Origin: Carnegiea gigantea | Taxonomy: Eukaryota > Streptophyta > Magnoliopsida > Caryophyllales > Cactaceae | NCBI GenBank assembly: GCA_029747015.1 | Contig: JAKOGI010000008.1 | Location: 464,501 to 528,500 of the forward strand | Reading direction: 5' to 3' | DNA: 64,000 bases | Shown here: positions 10,340 through 22,263 of the stretch, piece after piece | Layout of the letters: each line of letters opens with the position of its first letter | Position numbering within the stretch: position 1 is the first letter of the stretch | The notes under the pieces: model-generated | The model's input: the letters and a program-made list of their open reading frames with translations, nothing else | The model's database searches: none | Told to the model about the DNA's origin: nothing | Translations under genes and position numbers: made by a program

Positions 10340-13300
10340 TCAACTTCCAATCTTCTCGAGATTTTCAGACACAGTTTTCATCCTAGGCCGGATCTCAGGA
10401 TCACCTTCGGTACAAGCAAGGGCCACATGAAAAACCGCCAAGACCTCCTTCTTAGCATGTGCCTCTTGCAACAACATAGGGTCTACCATTTCAGATAGAG
10501 GGTTCTCCTCCTCGAACCCCTTCCTGACCCACCTTACTAGGTCATGGATCTCGGTAGAGGTTGATGTGGTTGGAGATGAGTGTTCAGGAGACTTGCCTGT
10601 GAGTAACTCGAGCAAGACTACCCCAAATGAGTAGATATCCCATTTTTGGGTAGGCCGGCTCCCAGGAATTCGGGCTTCTGGGGCGCGATAGTTGTTGGTT
10701 TTTTCTTGGGTGATGGACTTGACGTAGGGGAGTGCCCCTCCCATGAAGCCACCTGAGGAAGAGGATGGGTTGTTGCCGGTGATACTGATCAACCGGTTGA
10801 GGCCAAAGTCGGAAATGTAGGGTTGGAACTCATTGTCAAGGAGGATATTAGAGGGCTTAATGTCCCCATGGACAAACTTCCTTGGGCTGCATTCATGGAG
10901 ATAGGCCAAACCCCTAGCCGTCCCTTTGGCTATTTTCAACCTTGTTGCCCATGTCAGGCTTGTTGACGGTTGCCCTGTTCTCCCTGTTACAAAAGCAGGC
11001 TTTTATCAGCCAAATTTCTTGAGCTCCATTAAGCAAGTTAAAGTCAATGGAATTACACATAACTGGCGGCAAAACTTTGGCAATCTTAATACTCCCAATT
11101 AGATCAACTGTTTCTGGTTCCTAATTTAGTCAATGTGAGAAGAATAAATTACATTCATATTATTTCAACAATCGAGATAAGAGAGTTTTTATATCTAAGT
11201 ACTTTGCACTCTTCTATACCAGGGTAGACTTTCCCAAAGTTTATTATTAATTGGTCAAGTTGTGTTCATTGTCAAAATTTGCAGTTCAAAAATATTAGAA
11301 CATAGTTTGAAAATTACAGATTTGTGATCTGGAAGATGAAACTCCTTGATCCATGATTTGAGGGGAAAAGTGGTCAGTGGTCAGCATATGGGGTTAGATT
11401 CCAAACAATCAATTTTCCAAAATTTCAGATTATCAATCACACAGATGATTGAAGCAAAGTCAAAGTAACAAAAGCTCATAGTCTTTGATGCGACCACAGA
11501 GTAAACAAATCTGTTGTGGATGTTTAACTGACAAGAAAAAGTGATGGCCAATAGAACCCAAAAGTTGCATAAGTTTTTCCAGTTCATTGTACATGAGAAG
11601 AACATAGTATAAAAAAGGTGATAAGTAGTGATATCGAAGTCAGAACTTCGACATCAAGAGTTATATTGCACAAATATGTATCTATAAATGAGTTCACGGG
11701 TTCGACAAAGTCAGGTTAAATTGACTACAATTCACTTCATGGGGTGGGGTCCTTCCCCGGACCCTGCGTGAACACGGGATGCTTGTGCATCGCATTGTCC
11801 TTTTTTATGTATCTACAAATATGGAGTTGACCGTCTTATACTTAAATTGATTTTTCCTAATACTGAAAATCTACGAAATCAATTGATCATTCTTGTACTA
11901 AAATGCACCTATAGTAAGGGCCTAAAACATTGATGGATCTACATTAGCATAACACAACTTGATTTTAGAGAGTGGAAGGATGTGACTTTGGAGGGCCTTT
12001 TTCATGAGCCAGTTGACTTGTGAGCTAAAAGTTAAAACAGGGGATCCAAACTTGCCAAGAGTGTCAAATATGAAAACAACCAAGTAAAGCTTATTGAACG
12101 AACTAGAATCATTGAGCAATGACCAAAACCAAATTCAAAAAGCATTCTAGTTCAACCACCACAGTTGGCGGCTTAAGGTTAAGGTGACAACTGACCTCTC
12201 TTTTTTAGGGGTTGGAAGTGCTAAATTTCAAGTCTCTAAGGAAAATAATAATAATAATAATAAACACAAGCCATTCAAGCATAATCGTCTAATAGTAAAA
12301 TTTCTATAGATCTTATAATTTGAATATTCCAAGGTCGAAAAATTTTACATATTAAAAAAATTAAAATTATTTTTTTTCTAAATTTCAAGAACTTGTAAAG
12401 CTTGAGTTCATAGGGCCGGTTTTTTTGGTTGAAAAATATGGGTTGATAAATGGGTAAAGTTAGTCGAAATTGATAGAAGTTGATTGAAATAGGTTGAAAC
12501 TGGTTGAACTAGATTAAAGTTGGTTGAAGTGGGTTGATCTTTTATTTTTTGTATGATAAGTAGAAGTTGATCAAAATAATGGGAAGTGAATTGAAGTTGG
12601 TTGAAGTGGGTTAAAGTGGGTTGAATATTTTTTTAATTGAAGTTCGTAAAGTATATTGAAGTTAATTTATGGTGGTAAATTTGAATTTACCAACGAAAAA
12701 AACAAGCCCTTAATAGATTGAACGACGGAAATAGTTAATTCTATCCTTACGAGGCCTTAATTTCTGTTGAAATGACCTAATCAATTTCAACATTACACAA
12801 AATTGAGCATTGAAATCAACCATCAAATTATGATCAATATTGACATTAAGAAACCCTGACAATATTTGCATAGACACGCAGGGTCAAATTTCTCATAATT
12901 GGAAATCGGTCCTCATTCACTCACACACCAGACCACCACAACCACCCCACCACAAATACACTCATTGCATGCAGTATATCAGTCTTATCAGAATACTACA
13001 GTTAATTACTCAATTACCCTCCGCTTATAGCCCCCACCTATGTTCATTCCCCAAAGAAAGAAGGGTATAAGGGGAACAGAAGTCTGAGTAGAATAAGTAA
13101 TACAGTTGCCATAAATGGAAATGGGGCGCCCACCAAAGTGAATACCCTCATCCAGGACAGTCCAAAAGGGCGTGGATCAGGAAAGACCATCTTCAAGTCT
13201 TCAAATCCCCACACATTATTATCAGGCCCCCATTTCTTTTTTGATTTTTTTTGGATCTTACACTTTAGATTAGATTTAGATTTCCAATGTTCATGGATGT

Positions 13301-16300
13301 TACAAAATTCAAGCATAAATTAAAGAGGTATGGCCCAATTTGATCAGGGTTTGAAGTCAACAACATATACTACTTACTCGTCCTACATACCAAGGCACTT
13401 ATACCGTATTTACTGTCATTGTGACTAAATTTGCTATTTAGCGAATAGTATATGACCCTATTTGGTAAATAGCTATTAGCATTTAGCTATTAGCTGTTTG
13501 TATTAGCTGTTAGCTATTAGCTGTTTGTATTAACTGTTACTATTAGCTGTTTGAATTAGCTGTTTTTAGAAAAAGTGTTTGGTAAAAATTAGCTGTTTCT
13601 AAAAACTATGTCGCTAAAATTTCATTTATGCCCTTATTTATGAATTAGTTTTTAATGAGATGTATGTAATTTTTTCAAACTTATGGATAATTATGTTATT
13701 TCCACGAAAAGCTCTTCTCAAAAGGCTAATGGGAATAGCTTTTTCAAAAAGAGCTTTTTGGAGTCAAACAGCTATTGCAAACAGCTCTTTACCAAACACC
13801 CTTTAGCTGTTTCACTTGGTCAAAACAGCCAAAATCCTCCCAAACAGCTATTTTTTCCAAACAGCTGTTGTTACCAAACAACCCCTATATGTTCCCATCG
13901 TAAATACGATCCAGTAGTTGAAAACCCTTCTCTTAGAAAATCTTTGATTACTAATATAATTTTTCAGGTAAAGAAATCTAATAGTAAAATTTCTCTTTCC
14001 AATTTTCTACTGCTAGTTGTACTGCGTATTTTTTTTTGAAGCACCGACCAGTAACCGAAATAATAGACGTGAATCGCAGAAACAACTATTAACTCAAGTA
14101 AATACTGCCCCCTATATCGTGTGACCCCACCAAGGGTAATTAAATTAGCATGTAAACCTCTGACATAGATCCCCTGCATTTGTCGTCACCTAACCAACAG
14201 ACATTTAACGTGCCAAAAATTATATAAATTATAATGCCAGATATTCAACCGAACCGCTCTCAATTAAATACTAATAACGCGCAGTATCATGATCATGATC
14301 ATGATCATGAACACTGTACCACTAGTAGCTTATGCTGAGCGAAATAATCAAGATATCCTAACCCTTGTTTCTTTCTACTTATAACCATACCTATCTAATG
14401 TATGTACTATGCAGCAAATCAAAAGGTTCAAGTTATGGATAATCCAACCCCCCATATTAATATCATGGCCCAAAAGAAATGGTGTATTTTTTTTTGTTTT
14501 TTTGAGGGGATTTTCAAAGTAAGATTTAGAATAGGACTCCAATGAACCCACGTAATGGGTCCAAGAAGAGTCGTAACCTGGGTTAGATCAGAAGTTTCTT
14601 TTCCTTCAAACTTGAAACAATCGTCATAGATTTCTGTTCTATATCATAATTTGAATTATATAAGAATAAAACATGTAAATTCAAAGTTGATAAATACTAC
14701 TCTAACCCCATACGATATTATGAATTCTAAAATAAAACGGATGTACAGAGAAAAACTTCATGTAGATTTATTTTAACCAATCTAAGCCCACCATTGGCCC
14801 CCGACAACCACGTAATTAATCAAGAAAATAAAACCTTATAAATAAAATGGATCAACAAAAATTAAAGGAAAATGCTTGAGGAACTAACCTCGGAGAGCAT
14901 TAGCAAGGTTGCCATTGGAGATGAAGTCCGAAATGAGAAGCTTCTCATCAGGAGCCCAGTAATAAGCCCTCAATCTGACCACATTAGGATGCTTGACCTT
15001 CCCAATTGCCTGAATCTCAGCAGCAAACTCCTTATACCTCTGTTGATCCCCTCCTTCTCCTAGTCTCCTCACTGCCACTGGCACCCCATTTCCAAGCACC
15101 ACCTTGTAAACTATCCCCAACCCACTCTTCCCCAGCACATAGGCTGAGGCTCTGAGCAGCTCATCCAGCTCAAATGTGAACCCCTTGTCAATAGCCACCA
15201 GCTCCCCCTCCCCCTCTCCCTCGCCGGCGCTCCCCTTCTCGGAGTCGCTCTCCCCCTCGTTCCCGTGGCCCCAGCTTAGGCACCCGCAGAGGCTGGAATG
15301 CGATTTGTTTCCTCCTCCCAATTTGGCGGTTCCTGTACAGCTGCATCCGTTGGAGTGATCCTTTCTCCTCCAGTAGAGGTAGATAATGACCAATCCAACG
15401 AATGCGACCGCCACTGCATCGGCAGCGGAGATCAGGAGGATCAGCCCCGGGCTCAGCCCCCTCCGCCCGGGGCTGATCTCCCTGTTGTCTCTCCCAGAGC
15501 TGGGAGAGTCGGGAGATTTGTTCTTGTCAGCAGGGGTGCATTCCTTCTGCAGAGGGAACCCGCAGAGCAGTGGGTTCCCGAGAAATGCGGTGGGCCCCTG
15601 GTTCGCGAATGAGCCCGTCTGGGGAATCTCCCCGGAGAGATTATTCTTCCGGAGGTCAAAACTCACCGTCATTGGGAGATTTCCCAGCGATTTAGGGATT
15701 TCCCCGGACAATTTGTTGTCCGATAAATTCAACGTCCCTGACAAAGACTGCAATTCGCCGAAATCCTCCGGGATTGGGCCGGTGAGTTCATTCGAAGACA
15801 AATCAAGCTGCACGAGACTCGCCAGAGACGACCAAATCCCCGCCGGAATCTCTCCGGAAAACCGATTTCTCGCCAGAATCAGCCGCTGGAGCTGCCTGCA
15901 CTCCCGAACACTCCTCGGAATCTCGCCGGAGAGAGAATTGTTCGAAACATCGAGATTCTGCAGCCTCGGAAGCGAGCAAATGGAGGTCGGAATCGGGCCG
16001 GAGAGATTATTGCCGTAGAGAAAGATACTATGAAGCGAAGTGGCCTTGAAGAGCTGCTGAGGAATGGACCCATAGAAGTGGTTTCCATGGAGGTTGAGGC
16101 GGCGGAGGTAGGTTAACGACCCGAGCTCCGAGGGGATGTAACCATGGAGGTCCCGGCCGGCGAGGGAGACGCCGACGACGCGTGGCGGTGTGGAGTTCGA
16201 AGGGCCGGCGTCGCAGGAGATGCCGGACCACCGGCAGGGGTCGCCGGCGGTCGAGTCCCAATCGGAGAAGGCGGCTCGCGAGGATGGGGAGTCTTCCACG

Positions 16301-16422
16301 GCGGACTTCAGGGAGAGGAGAGAGAGTCCGTCGGAGGAGAGGGAGTGAACGGCAGGCGAAGACATGATCGCCGAGAAGAGGAGGAGAGAGAAAATGGCGG
16401 CGGGGTGGAAATTAAGATTCAT
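10340..16422 (-). CDS. LRR receptor-like protein kinase, atypical kinase (subfamily LRR-III type)
   Basis: Two exons, 16422-14889 and 10983-10340, join in frame (CGAG|GTTAGT to AACAG|GG) to give 725 residues. Order: signal peptide (1-27), LRR N-cap with DPC...C (61-70), about six LRRs (82-264) of the SGxIP type, a cap at LLCGFPL, a Gly/Ser-rich linker, one transmembrane helix (about 325-350), an acidic Glu-Gly juxtamembrane stretch, and a kinase domain from about 420. The kinase has a glycine loop (LGKSGLGIVYK). Its VAIK lysine is replaced in VAVRRL, the catalytic loop reads HGDIKPSN rather than HRD, and DFG is kept (SDFGLNRL). It therefore belongs to the ZAR1/At1g25320-like group of plasma-membrane LRR kinases with altered catalytic motifs. 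Kinase activity is doubtful. The single 3.9-kb intron lies inside the kinase domain. Confidence 0.92.
11692..11806 (+). mobile_element. Au-type SINE, 5'-truncated and internally deleted
   Basis: The 3' body of an Au SINE is clear: ccttccccggaccctgcgtg, then a cgggatgcttgtgcat-type block and a closing T-run at 11799-11806. Upstream, the box B motif gttcacgggttcga is fused straight to caaagtcaggtt. The stretch tcgtggaatcagccactga, seen in the intact copy at 16917-17099, is therefore missing, and box A is absent. It lies in the receptor kinase intron, in the opposite orientation to the gene. Confidence 0.85.
12413..12709. mobile_element. MITE built of degenerate GGTTGAA repeats
   Basis: The ends form an inverted repeat: gggccggtttttttggttg on the left, and gggcttgtttttttcgttgg when the right end is read in reverse. 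The body is a degenerate array of (g)ggttgaa(gt/act) units, for example gttgaagtgggttga and gttggttgaagtgggtt. No coding. It sits in the receptor kinase intron. Confidence 0.65.
13455..13885. mobile_element. hAT-like MITE rich in AGCTATTAGCTGTTTG motifs
   Basis: It is flanked on both sides by tatatg (13449-13454 and 13886-13891). The left end reads accctatttggtaaatagc and the right end, in reverse, ggggttgtttggtaacaac. Subterminal regions carry many copies of tagctgtttg, in opposite orientation at the two ends (attagctgtttg on the left, caaacagct on the right). No transposase. It is inserted in the receptor kinase intron. Confidence 0.7.
14286..14310. repeat. (ATCATG)4 palindromic microsatellite
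   Basis: Four tandem ATCATG units in the receptor kinase intron. The unit array is self-complementary (TGATCA palindromes). Confidence 0.95.
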
Positions 16423-16916
16423 TTTTCAATTTTTTTTGAATCTTTTTTTGGGTGTTTTACATGAAAAATGGGTGAGTTTTTGGTGGTTAACTGGTTCTGT
16501 TCAAGCGATCAGTGTGAGTGTTGCTGTGTTGTGTTGTGTCGCGTGTTTGGTTTGGTATTAAATTTTTAGAGAGACAAAACAAGAGAGAGAGAGGGAGACG
16601 GTTGGACGAGGGGTTTGGGGTAGGTGGGTATCAATGTGAGTATTTTGATTAGAGTGGGGACCACTTCCCGCCAAAAAAAATAAAAAAGGAAGAATTCATG
16701 AAGGGAAGGGAGTAGAAGGAAAGCAAAGGTTTGGTTGTTTTCATTAGAGAGCAACTAATTAAGTAATTAATAGTAATCATCCATCTAAATGTGGGCTCAT
16801 ATATGGTTTTATTAAGTGCTTATACATAATTTTAGTTCACTAAACTTAAAAAAAAAAAAACCAAAAAACATTGGATCTTAGTGAATCAGCTTGAGCATGA
16901 TACCGTTTGCATTTAA
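16423..16916. other. 5' UTR/promoter region of the receptor kinase and spacer
   Basis: The first 300 bases upstream of the kinase ATG contain a GA-rich tract (16570-16605) and GT-rich sequence of 5' UTR type. No convincing TATA box was found. From 16770 on the DNA is plain AT-rich spacer. Confidence 0.4.
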
Positions 16917-17099
16917 AAGAAAGGACAGCTTGGTACACAAGCATCCCGCGTTCACGCAGGGTTTGAGGAAGGGTTGCACCTCAAGGGGTGAATTGTAGGC
17001 AGCCTAACCTGACTTTGTCAGTGGCTGATTCCACGATTCGAACCCGTGACCTTTTGGTCACACGAAGACAACCTTACCGTTACTCCAAAGCTCCCATTC
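16917..17099 (-). mobile_element. Au-type SINE, near full length with target-site duplication
   Basis: Read on the minus strand it starts with a tRNA-like head (ggagctttggagtaacggta, box A region; ggtcacgggttcgaatcg, box B). It continues through ggaatcagccactga, aggttaggctgcctac and accctgcgtgaacgcggg, and ends gctgtcctttc. This order is that of the Au SINE family found across flowering plants. It is flanked by a perfect 9-bp direct repeat, tgcatttaa, at 16908-16916 and 17100-17108. The intact promoter boxes suggest a recent insertion that could have been transcribed by RNA polymerase III. Confidence 0.9.
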
Positions 17100-17284
17100 T
17101 GCATTTAATTAAGAGAAAAGAAAAAAAAATAATTGAATTAAAATAAGTCCATTAACAATATACTGGACGAAAAAACGTAATCTATATTTGAAGTCTTATT
17201 ATTTGACATAGGCATTATATTTGGACTACATATGTATGATATTTTACATGTGATTGTATTATAAAATGGTTGCTTTTTCATTAA

Positions 17285-18270
17285 GGTAGTGTTTGGTTGG
17301 GGGGAAATGGTTTTCCAATTTTTCATTGTTTGGTACAATAAAAGATAAAAAACTATTTTTCATGGAAAATGATTTCCTACCAATGGAGGAAAATGATTTC
17401 TTTTTTGAGAGGATGGGAAGTTAATTTTCTTTTTTCAACCTTTTGATGATGTGGTCAGCTGAAATTTAGGAGTAAAATTCGATTTCAATAGTTTGGATCG
17501 ATTCTTGACTATCCGATGAAAAATATTAAAATAAACTCAACTCTAAATTTTTTACTCAAATTTCTTTCATTTGATCGACATTTATTTTCACCACGATAAT
17601 TTAATCGACTTTTTTTGCCACTAAAACAATTCGGTCGACTCGCAACTAAAACAATTTCAACAGTTTGGATCAAAATTTGATCATCAGATAGAAAATATGA
17701 AAATATGCTCAAATTTAGATTTTGAGCTTGATATTCATTCGTTTGGTCAATATTTTCTTCCACAACGACAATTCAATTGATATTTTTCACCCTTTAAATA
17801 GTGCAGTCAATATTTTTCTCCACTAGAATAATTTCAACAGTTTAAATCGAAACTTGATCATTGGATTTGGCATATTAAGATAAATTTAAATTTTGATTTT
17901 GATCACGACATTTCTTCATTTTATCAACATTTTTCTTCGCCACGACAATTCAATCAACATTTTTCGCCACTTAAACAATTCAGTTGATGGTTTTTCGTTA
18001 CTAAAATAATTCTAATGGTTTAGATCGAAACTTGATTATCCAAGAGGAAGTACTGAAAAAAAACTCAAATATGAATCTTAAGCTCAAAACTATGACCATT
18101 GAATCAATATTTTTCGTCATTTAAATAATTCAGTTAATATTTTTCACATTTTCATGGAAAATGATTTATCTTGTACCAAACAACGGAAAATATGATATGA
18201 AAATCAATTTTTCTTGGAAAAATATTTCCCATAGAAAATGATTTTCGTTTCCTTTCAACCAAACGCTACC
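17285..18270. mobile_element. PIF/Harbinger (Tourist-like) element, 986 bp, TAA duplication
   Basis: Terminal inverted repeats ggtagtgtttggttg (left) and caaccaaacgctacc (right) are flanked by TAA on both sides (17282-17284 and 18271-18273). Both are hallmarks of the Tourist group. Just inside the ends lie copies of catggaaaatgattt. There is no transposase. The middle is a four-fold tandem repeat (separate entry). Confidence 0.8.
17470..18110. repeat. Four tandem units of about 175 bp inside the Tourist-like element
   Basis: The anchor tttcaatagtttggatcg recurs in diverged form near 17483, 17654, 17831 and 18010, giving periods of about 171-179 bp. Each unit continues with a gactatcc/gatcatc block, then ctcaaatttagattttgagc-type sequence, then one or two cgccacgacaattcaatcga-type blocks. 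Units differ by many substitutions, so the array is old. Confidence 0.7.
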
Positions 18271-18273
18271 TAA

Positions 18274-20404
18274 ATTTTGGACTTGAAATGCACACAATAA
18301 AATAACTGTTAATAAACAACAAAAGGAATATAAAATTAACAATCAGCTTTTACTATGAATTGAAAATCATTTTGAGATGAGTTTCCTAAGTTGTATTACT
18401 CATATTTCTTTCAAAAAAAGAAAAAAAGGCATACTATGTATATGTCGTTATCAATTTTTGATAGCAGGTTAGTTAAAAATGATTTTTTTTTTTGATACGG
18501 AAAAGGAGTAGGGGTGCTATATTACATTGTTGCTAATATAAGCGTACATGTCGTCTATAGCCCGAGTGAGTATATCCTCGGGTAAGTCTATCTCCTATGA
18601 TTTACGCTCAAAACATAGGGGACGTTTGTGGACAAGATTATGGGTTATCCCGTTACCCTCCCTCCTTACAAAAAAACCATGTGGCTCAAACAATGGACAA
18701 GATCCAACAATATAACAAATTCAATCAAATATCACAAAAATAAAATTCAGGGTCCAAAAAGTTTTGTTATAGTATGTAAAAAAATTGTTCAAAGCACTAA
18801 TTTAGAAATACATATATATCTAAAAGTGGGATGAAAGTAAAATTATTGGAAAATGGCGTGTTGATGAAGCAAAAAATCAGGACGACTTGACTTTGAAATA
18901 TATATATTCTTAAAGTGCCGCAACAGTCACATTTGTTAATTAATGCCACAGAAAATCATCACGATTTGGTTTTTTAGTGCCCTCTAAGATCGGGGAATTA
19001 GAGACAATTTCTTTCACAATAACACAACCTCGAAATGTGCTATTTAATTTCTCCCTCCCTCTTTTTGTTTTTTGTTTTATAATGCCGAAATAATTAGACT
19101 GGAACCATTTATTGAATTTATTATATAATTTCATGCTGCTATCTCCATCATTGGTATCATAAAAATCAAATAAATGTTGGCAGAATAACGGTCACGCCAT
19201 TGAAGCTACGAACACATTGCAATTTTTTTTTATTTTTTTTTTTTTATGTGAGAGGTTGAAAGTTTGCACTAAACTTCTGTATTTTTCTTTCAATAATGAA
19301 GTGAGCTCAATTCAAAATTTTTTTACAACAGCTAATTTTTTAACGAAGGCAGCCTTATATTTTTGAAATGAATTGAAATTCTCGTCAGTCAGCCTATTCT
19401 ACGTCCTAAACATATGTTTCATGTCTAATTACATGGCTAATCACAGGGTTTAAGTACACTACGCTTCATGCCTGATTCTATTTCTCACGTTAGTATCATA
19501 TATGCAATGCTTATTTAGGCTTCATTTGAATCAAAAGAAAAGAAACATCTACATTAAGGGTATGTTCGTTTCACTGGTTAGCAGTTGAGAACAGTTGTTA
19601 ACAGTTGTAATTAGGAATTAAAAGTTGTGAGCAGTCATAAGTAGTTGGGAGCAGTGGAAATGCAGCTACATTAGCGTCTGCAAAATAGTATGAGTAGTGC
19701 TGAGCTGTTGGGAGCAGATGAGAGCGGTTGGAAGCGGTTGAGAATAGTTAGGAACTATTGGGATTAGCAATTAGCGGTTGAAAGCTTTTTTTAGAGTGCA
19801 AAAGAAGGCATAAATACCGATATAGACAAGATCCGAACCTAAATTACTAGTAATAATTCTCAGAAACTTCACTAATTAAGCTATAACACAAGAATAATTC
19901 TAGTCTAAAAATGAAGTAGACATCAGTGGACAGTAGCAATGGACTATCATTTTCGCATGACAAATCATATGAAATTCATACACAAGAATAATTCCCTCTT
20001 TCATCTCGTATCATCAGATGTCCTTTTTGTGACGTTGCATCATTCTTATACCTTTTTCTTAAATTTTTTAAATCACTTTGGGGGCAAAGATCCTTTCCAG
20101 ATCATTGGTGATCGATTAGTCAGTAATTTTTATGTGTTGGTGAAGATTATATATGTCGTAATTCTCAATCATGAAATTATGCTTAGAAGCTAACACAACG
20201 ACACAGAATGAGATAAAAGGGATGCACGGTACTTGCTACTGCAACTACACATGTCGAGTAGCTTAACCTTGGTTATGTTTGTCGTTCGTAACTTGAACTT
20301 CTACGCCAACATGCATGGACATTAGCCAAAAAATCCATCCACATTATCAAATATTCATCAATATAATGACGAAAACAGTAATTACTATATTTTAAAGAAT
20401 AACA
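18274..20404. other. Intergenic DNA with a G-rich degenerate repeat at 19560-19780
   Basis: No gene seen. At 19560-19780 the sequence is a degenerate array of agcagttg/agcggttga units that opens with gggtatgttcgtttcactgg. It looks like one end of a hAT-type element whose partner end was not found. The segment 18480-18660 is less AT-rich and may be a retroelement fragment of unknown type. Confidence 0.4.
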
Positions 20405-20500
20405 TGATAATACAGACGAGATCTTAGCCAAGTGATTACGATTAAGGTTCTCAGTATATTAGCTCTTAGGTTCGATCAATAAATACTAAAAAGTATATGT
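20405..20500 (+). mobile_element. SINE-like tRNA-derived head (weak)
   Basis: The order gatcttagccaagtgattac (box A-like) then gctcttaggttcgatcaata (box B-like), about 50 bp apart, fits a tRNA-derived SINE head. The trace at 865-935 has a similar order. The 3' boundary and target duplication are not visible. Confidence 0.35.
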
Positions 20501-20671
20501 ATATCAAAATGTGGGTGTCATATATATGGGTTCATTATCAATGAATTAAACAATGACTTGTTTTCCCCTCAAAAAAAAGGGGGAAAACAAAAAGGCACCA
20601 ATAAAGATTTTTTTTAAAAAAATTACGTGTATGGCATAAAAATCCTATATCGTGTTCATCTTTTGGTGAAA

Positions 20672-21095
20672 GGTTCTGTTCGGCAAAATGAGCTATTTAG
20701 GTAACAGATAGTGGTTCAGGTAGCGGATAGCTGTTTAGGTAGCTAATAGCGTTTCTAATTTAGTAGTTAACGGATAGCTGTTTAGATGAGCTGTCGAAAT
20801 AAATGTGTTTGTAAACTTAGCTATTTGGTTAGCTAATTAATATAAAATGACGTAAAATGATGTAGATGTTATAAAATTTTCAAAGGTTATTTCTTAACTA
20901 AAATATATGGAACGTTACTTCTAAATGCCAAAAACTAATTCTGTTAGCTTTATAAAAACGCTGCCTAAAATGCTAAACACTACTTGAAGTGCGAGTCAAA
21001 ACACTAGGTCACCAAACACTAAAAATTGACTGATTAGTGTATTGACTTGATCAAAATACTAAATGCTACTCAAAATGCTATTGTCGAACATGGCC
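20672..21095. mobile_element. MITE-like element, copy 2 of the local family
   Basis: The left end is ggttctgttcggc and the right end, read in reverse, is ggccatgttcgac. In reverse orientation the body parallels the element at 3072-3502, including gagtagcatttagtatttt, gtcaatacactaa and gtcaatttttagt. Subterminal repeats of ggatagctgtttaggtag are present. No coding sequence. Confidence 0.65.
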
Positions 21096-22263
21096 AGAGT
21101 AAAGATGAAGTTTTTGACATTTACCAAGTATAAAAAGACGAAGCTAACCACAATTAAGCAGGCTAGGCACGTGTGGCCGTGGCCAAAAATCAATAAATTA
21201 ATTGAAGACATGAGATTGATTAGTGAAGAAGCATGCATGTGGTGGAAAATATGTAACCTAGTGTAGTCCTTAATCAATGTATAATCATTTGACAAGGGAA
21301 TATTGTATAATTTTATAATGCCCCAACAAAGAACAAACAAAATTAAATTAAAAAGTTGCATATTTTATATAAATGGATCTCCCTCTTCCCTTGTTGCTCA
21401 AGGGTTGTCATGTCATGTACACCCAATTCCACATCCAATGCAATCAAAGGCTTTGTTACCACTCAATCTGCAAACAAACTCCACAAGACATTTGTATTTT
21501 TGTACCAAACCCCAATAATAACACCAGGTGAAGTTCCTACCTTGGCATGATGACTTCAATTCTGAAAACTTTTTTAATAAGTACGGGTAATAACATACAA
21601 ATATGTCATTTCACATTTCATAAAAATTTAGAGGTTGAATTTGTTATCACTTTTAAAAATACATGATTTTGTTCCATATTTTTAATAAAATAATAAGTCT
21701 GTCTGTTTAAAGATATATTTCATAAAACATCTTAAATGAGAGAATACATGAGAGATGGGTGGGGAAACGAGGACAAGAAAAATTGTCTCATTTCTGTAGT
21801 GAAATTTGAACCCATACCTTCTTGTTGAAAGGCAAGTAATCGATCACGACTAAAATCGAAGGATAAGAGTTATTAAACTGTCACCTTAGTTACTTTTCAA
21901 AAGTAAATTGGCAATTGCCATAAACCACTTAAGGAGATAGCCTTCAAGCTGAAGACATGGAAACCAACAGGTAACTGAACCGGGATTTACTCACCTCATT
22001 CTCCCAAACCATGCATTTTGCTACAACAGGATAACAAGTATTCTTCAACATCACTCTTCAAGATCTAACTAACTAACTCAACCATTTCTGCTCTGCTCAC
22101 GTGAGTGCAATTGAGAAATACAGCAGTGGTATTTCACCAACATCATCACCAGAGAGCTTCTTCCATCCATTTGTTCCAACATAATAGACAAAACTATGGA
22201 GAGGGGATCGATCACACTGGTGTGGTGTCCAAGAGCATATAAGGATGCACTGTTGAAAAAACT
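21096..22263. other. Intergenic DNA, no gene seen
   Basis: Unique-looking AT-rich DNA. Short open frames exist on both strands, but none has recognisable features or splice context. It lies just 3' of the decayed proteasome-like locus, whose 3' UTR may once have covered part of it. Confidence 0.35.

Noticed and set aside
15176..16464. Several plus-strand ORFs of 60-210 codons opposite the receptor kinase exon
   Set aside because: They are antisense shadows of the leucine-rich repeat coding strand; their GC-rich composition and Arg/Gly/Pro/Ser content follow from it.
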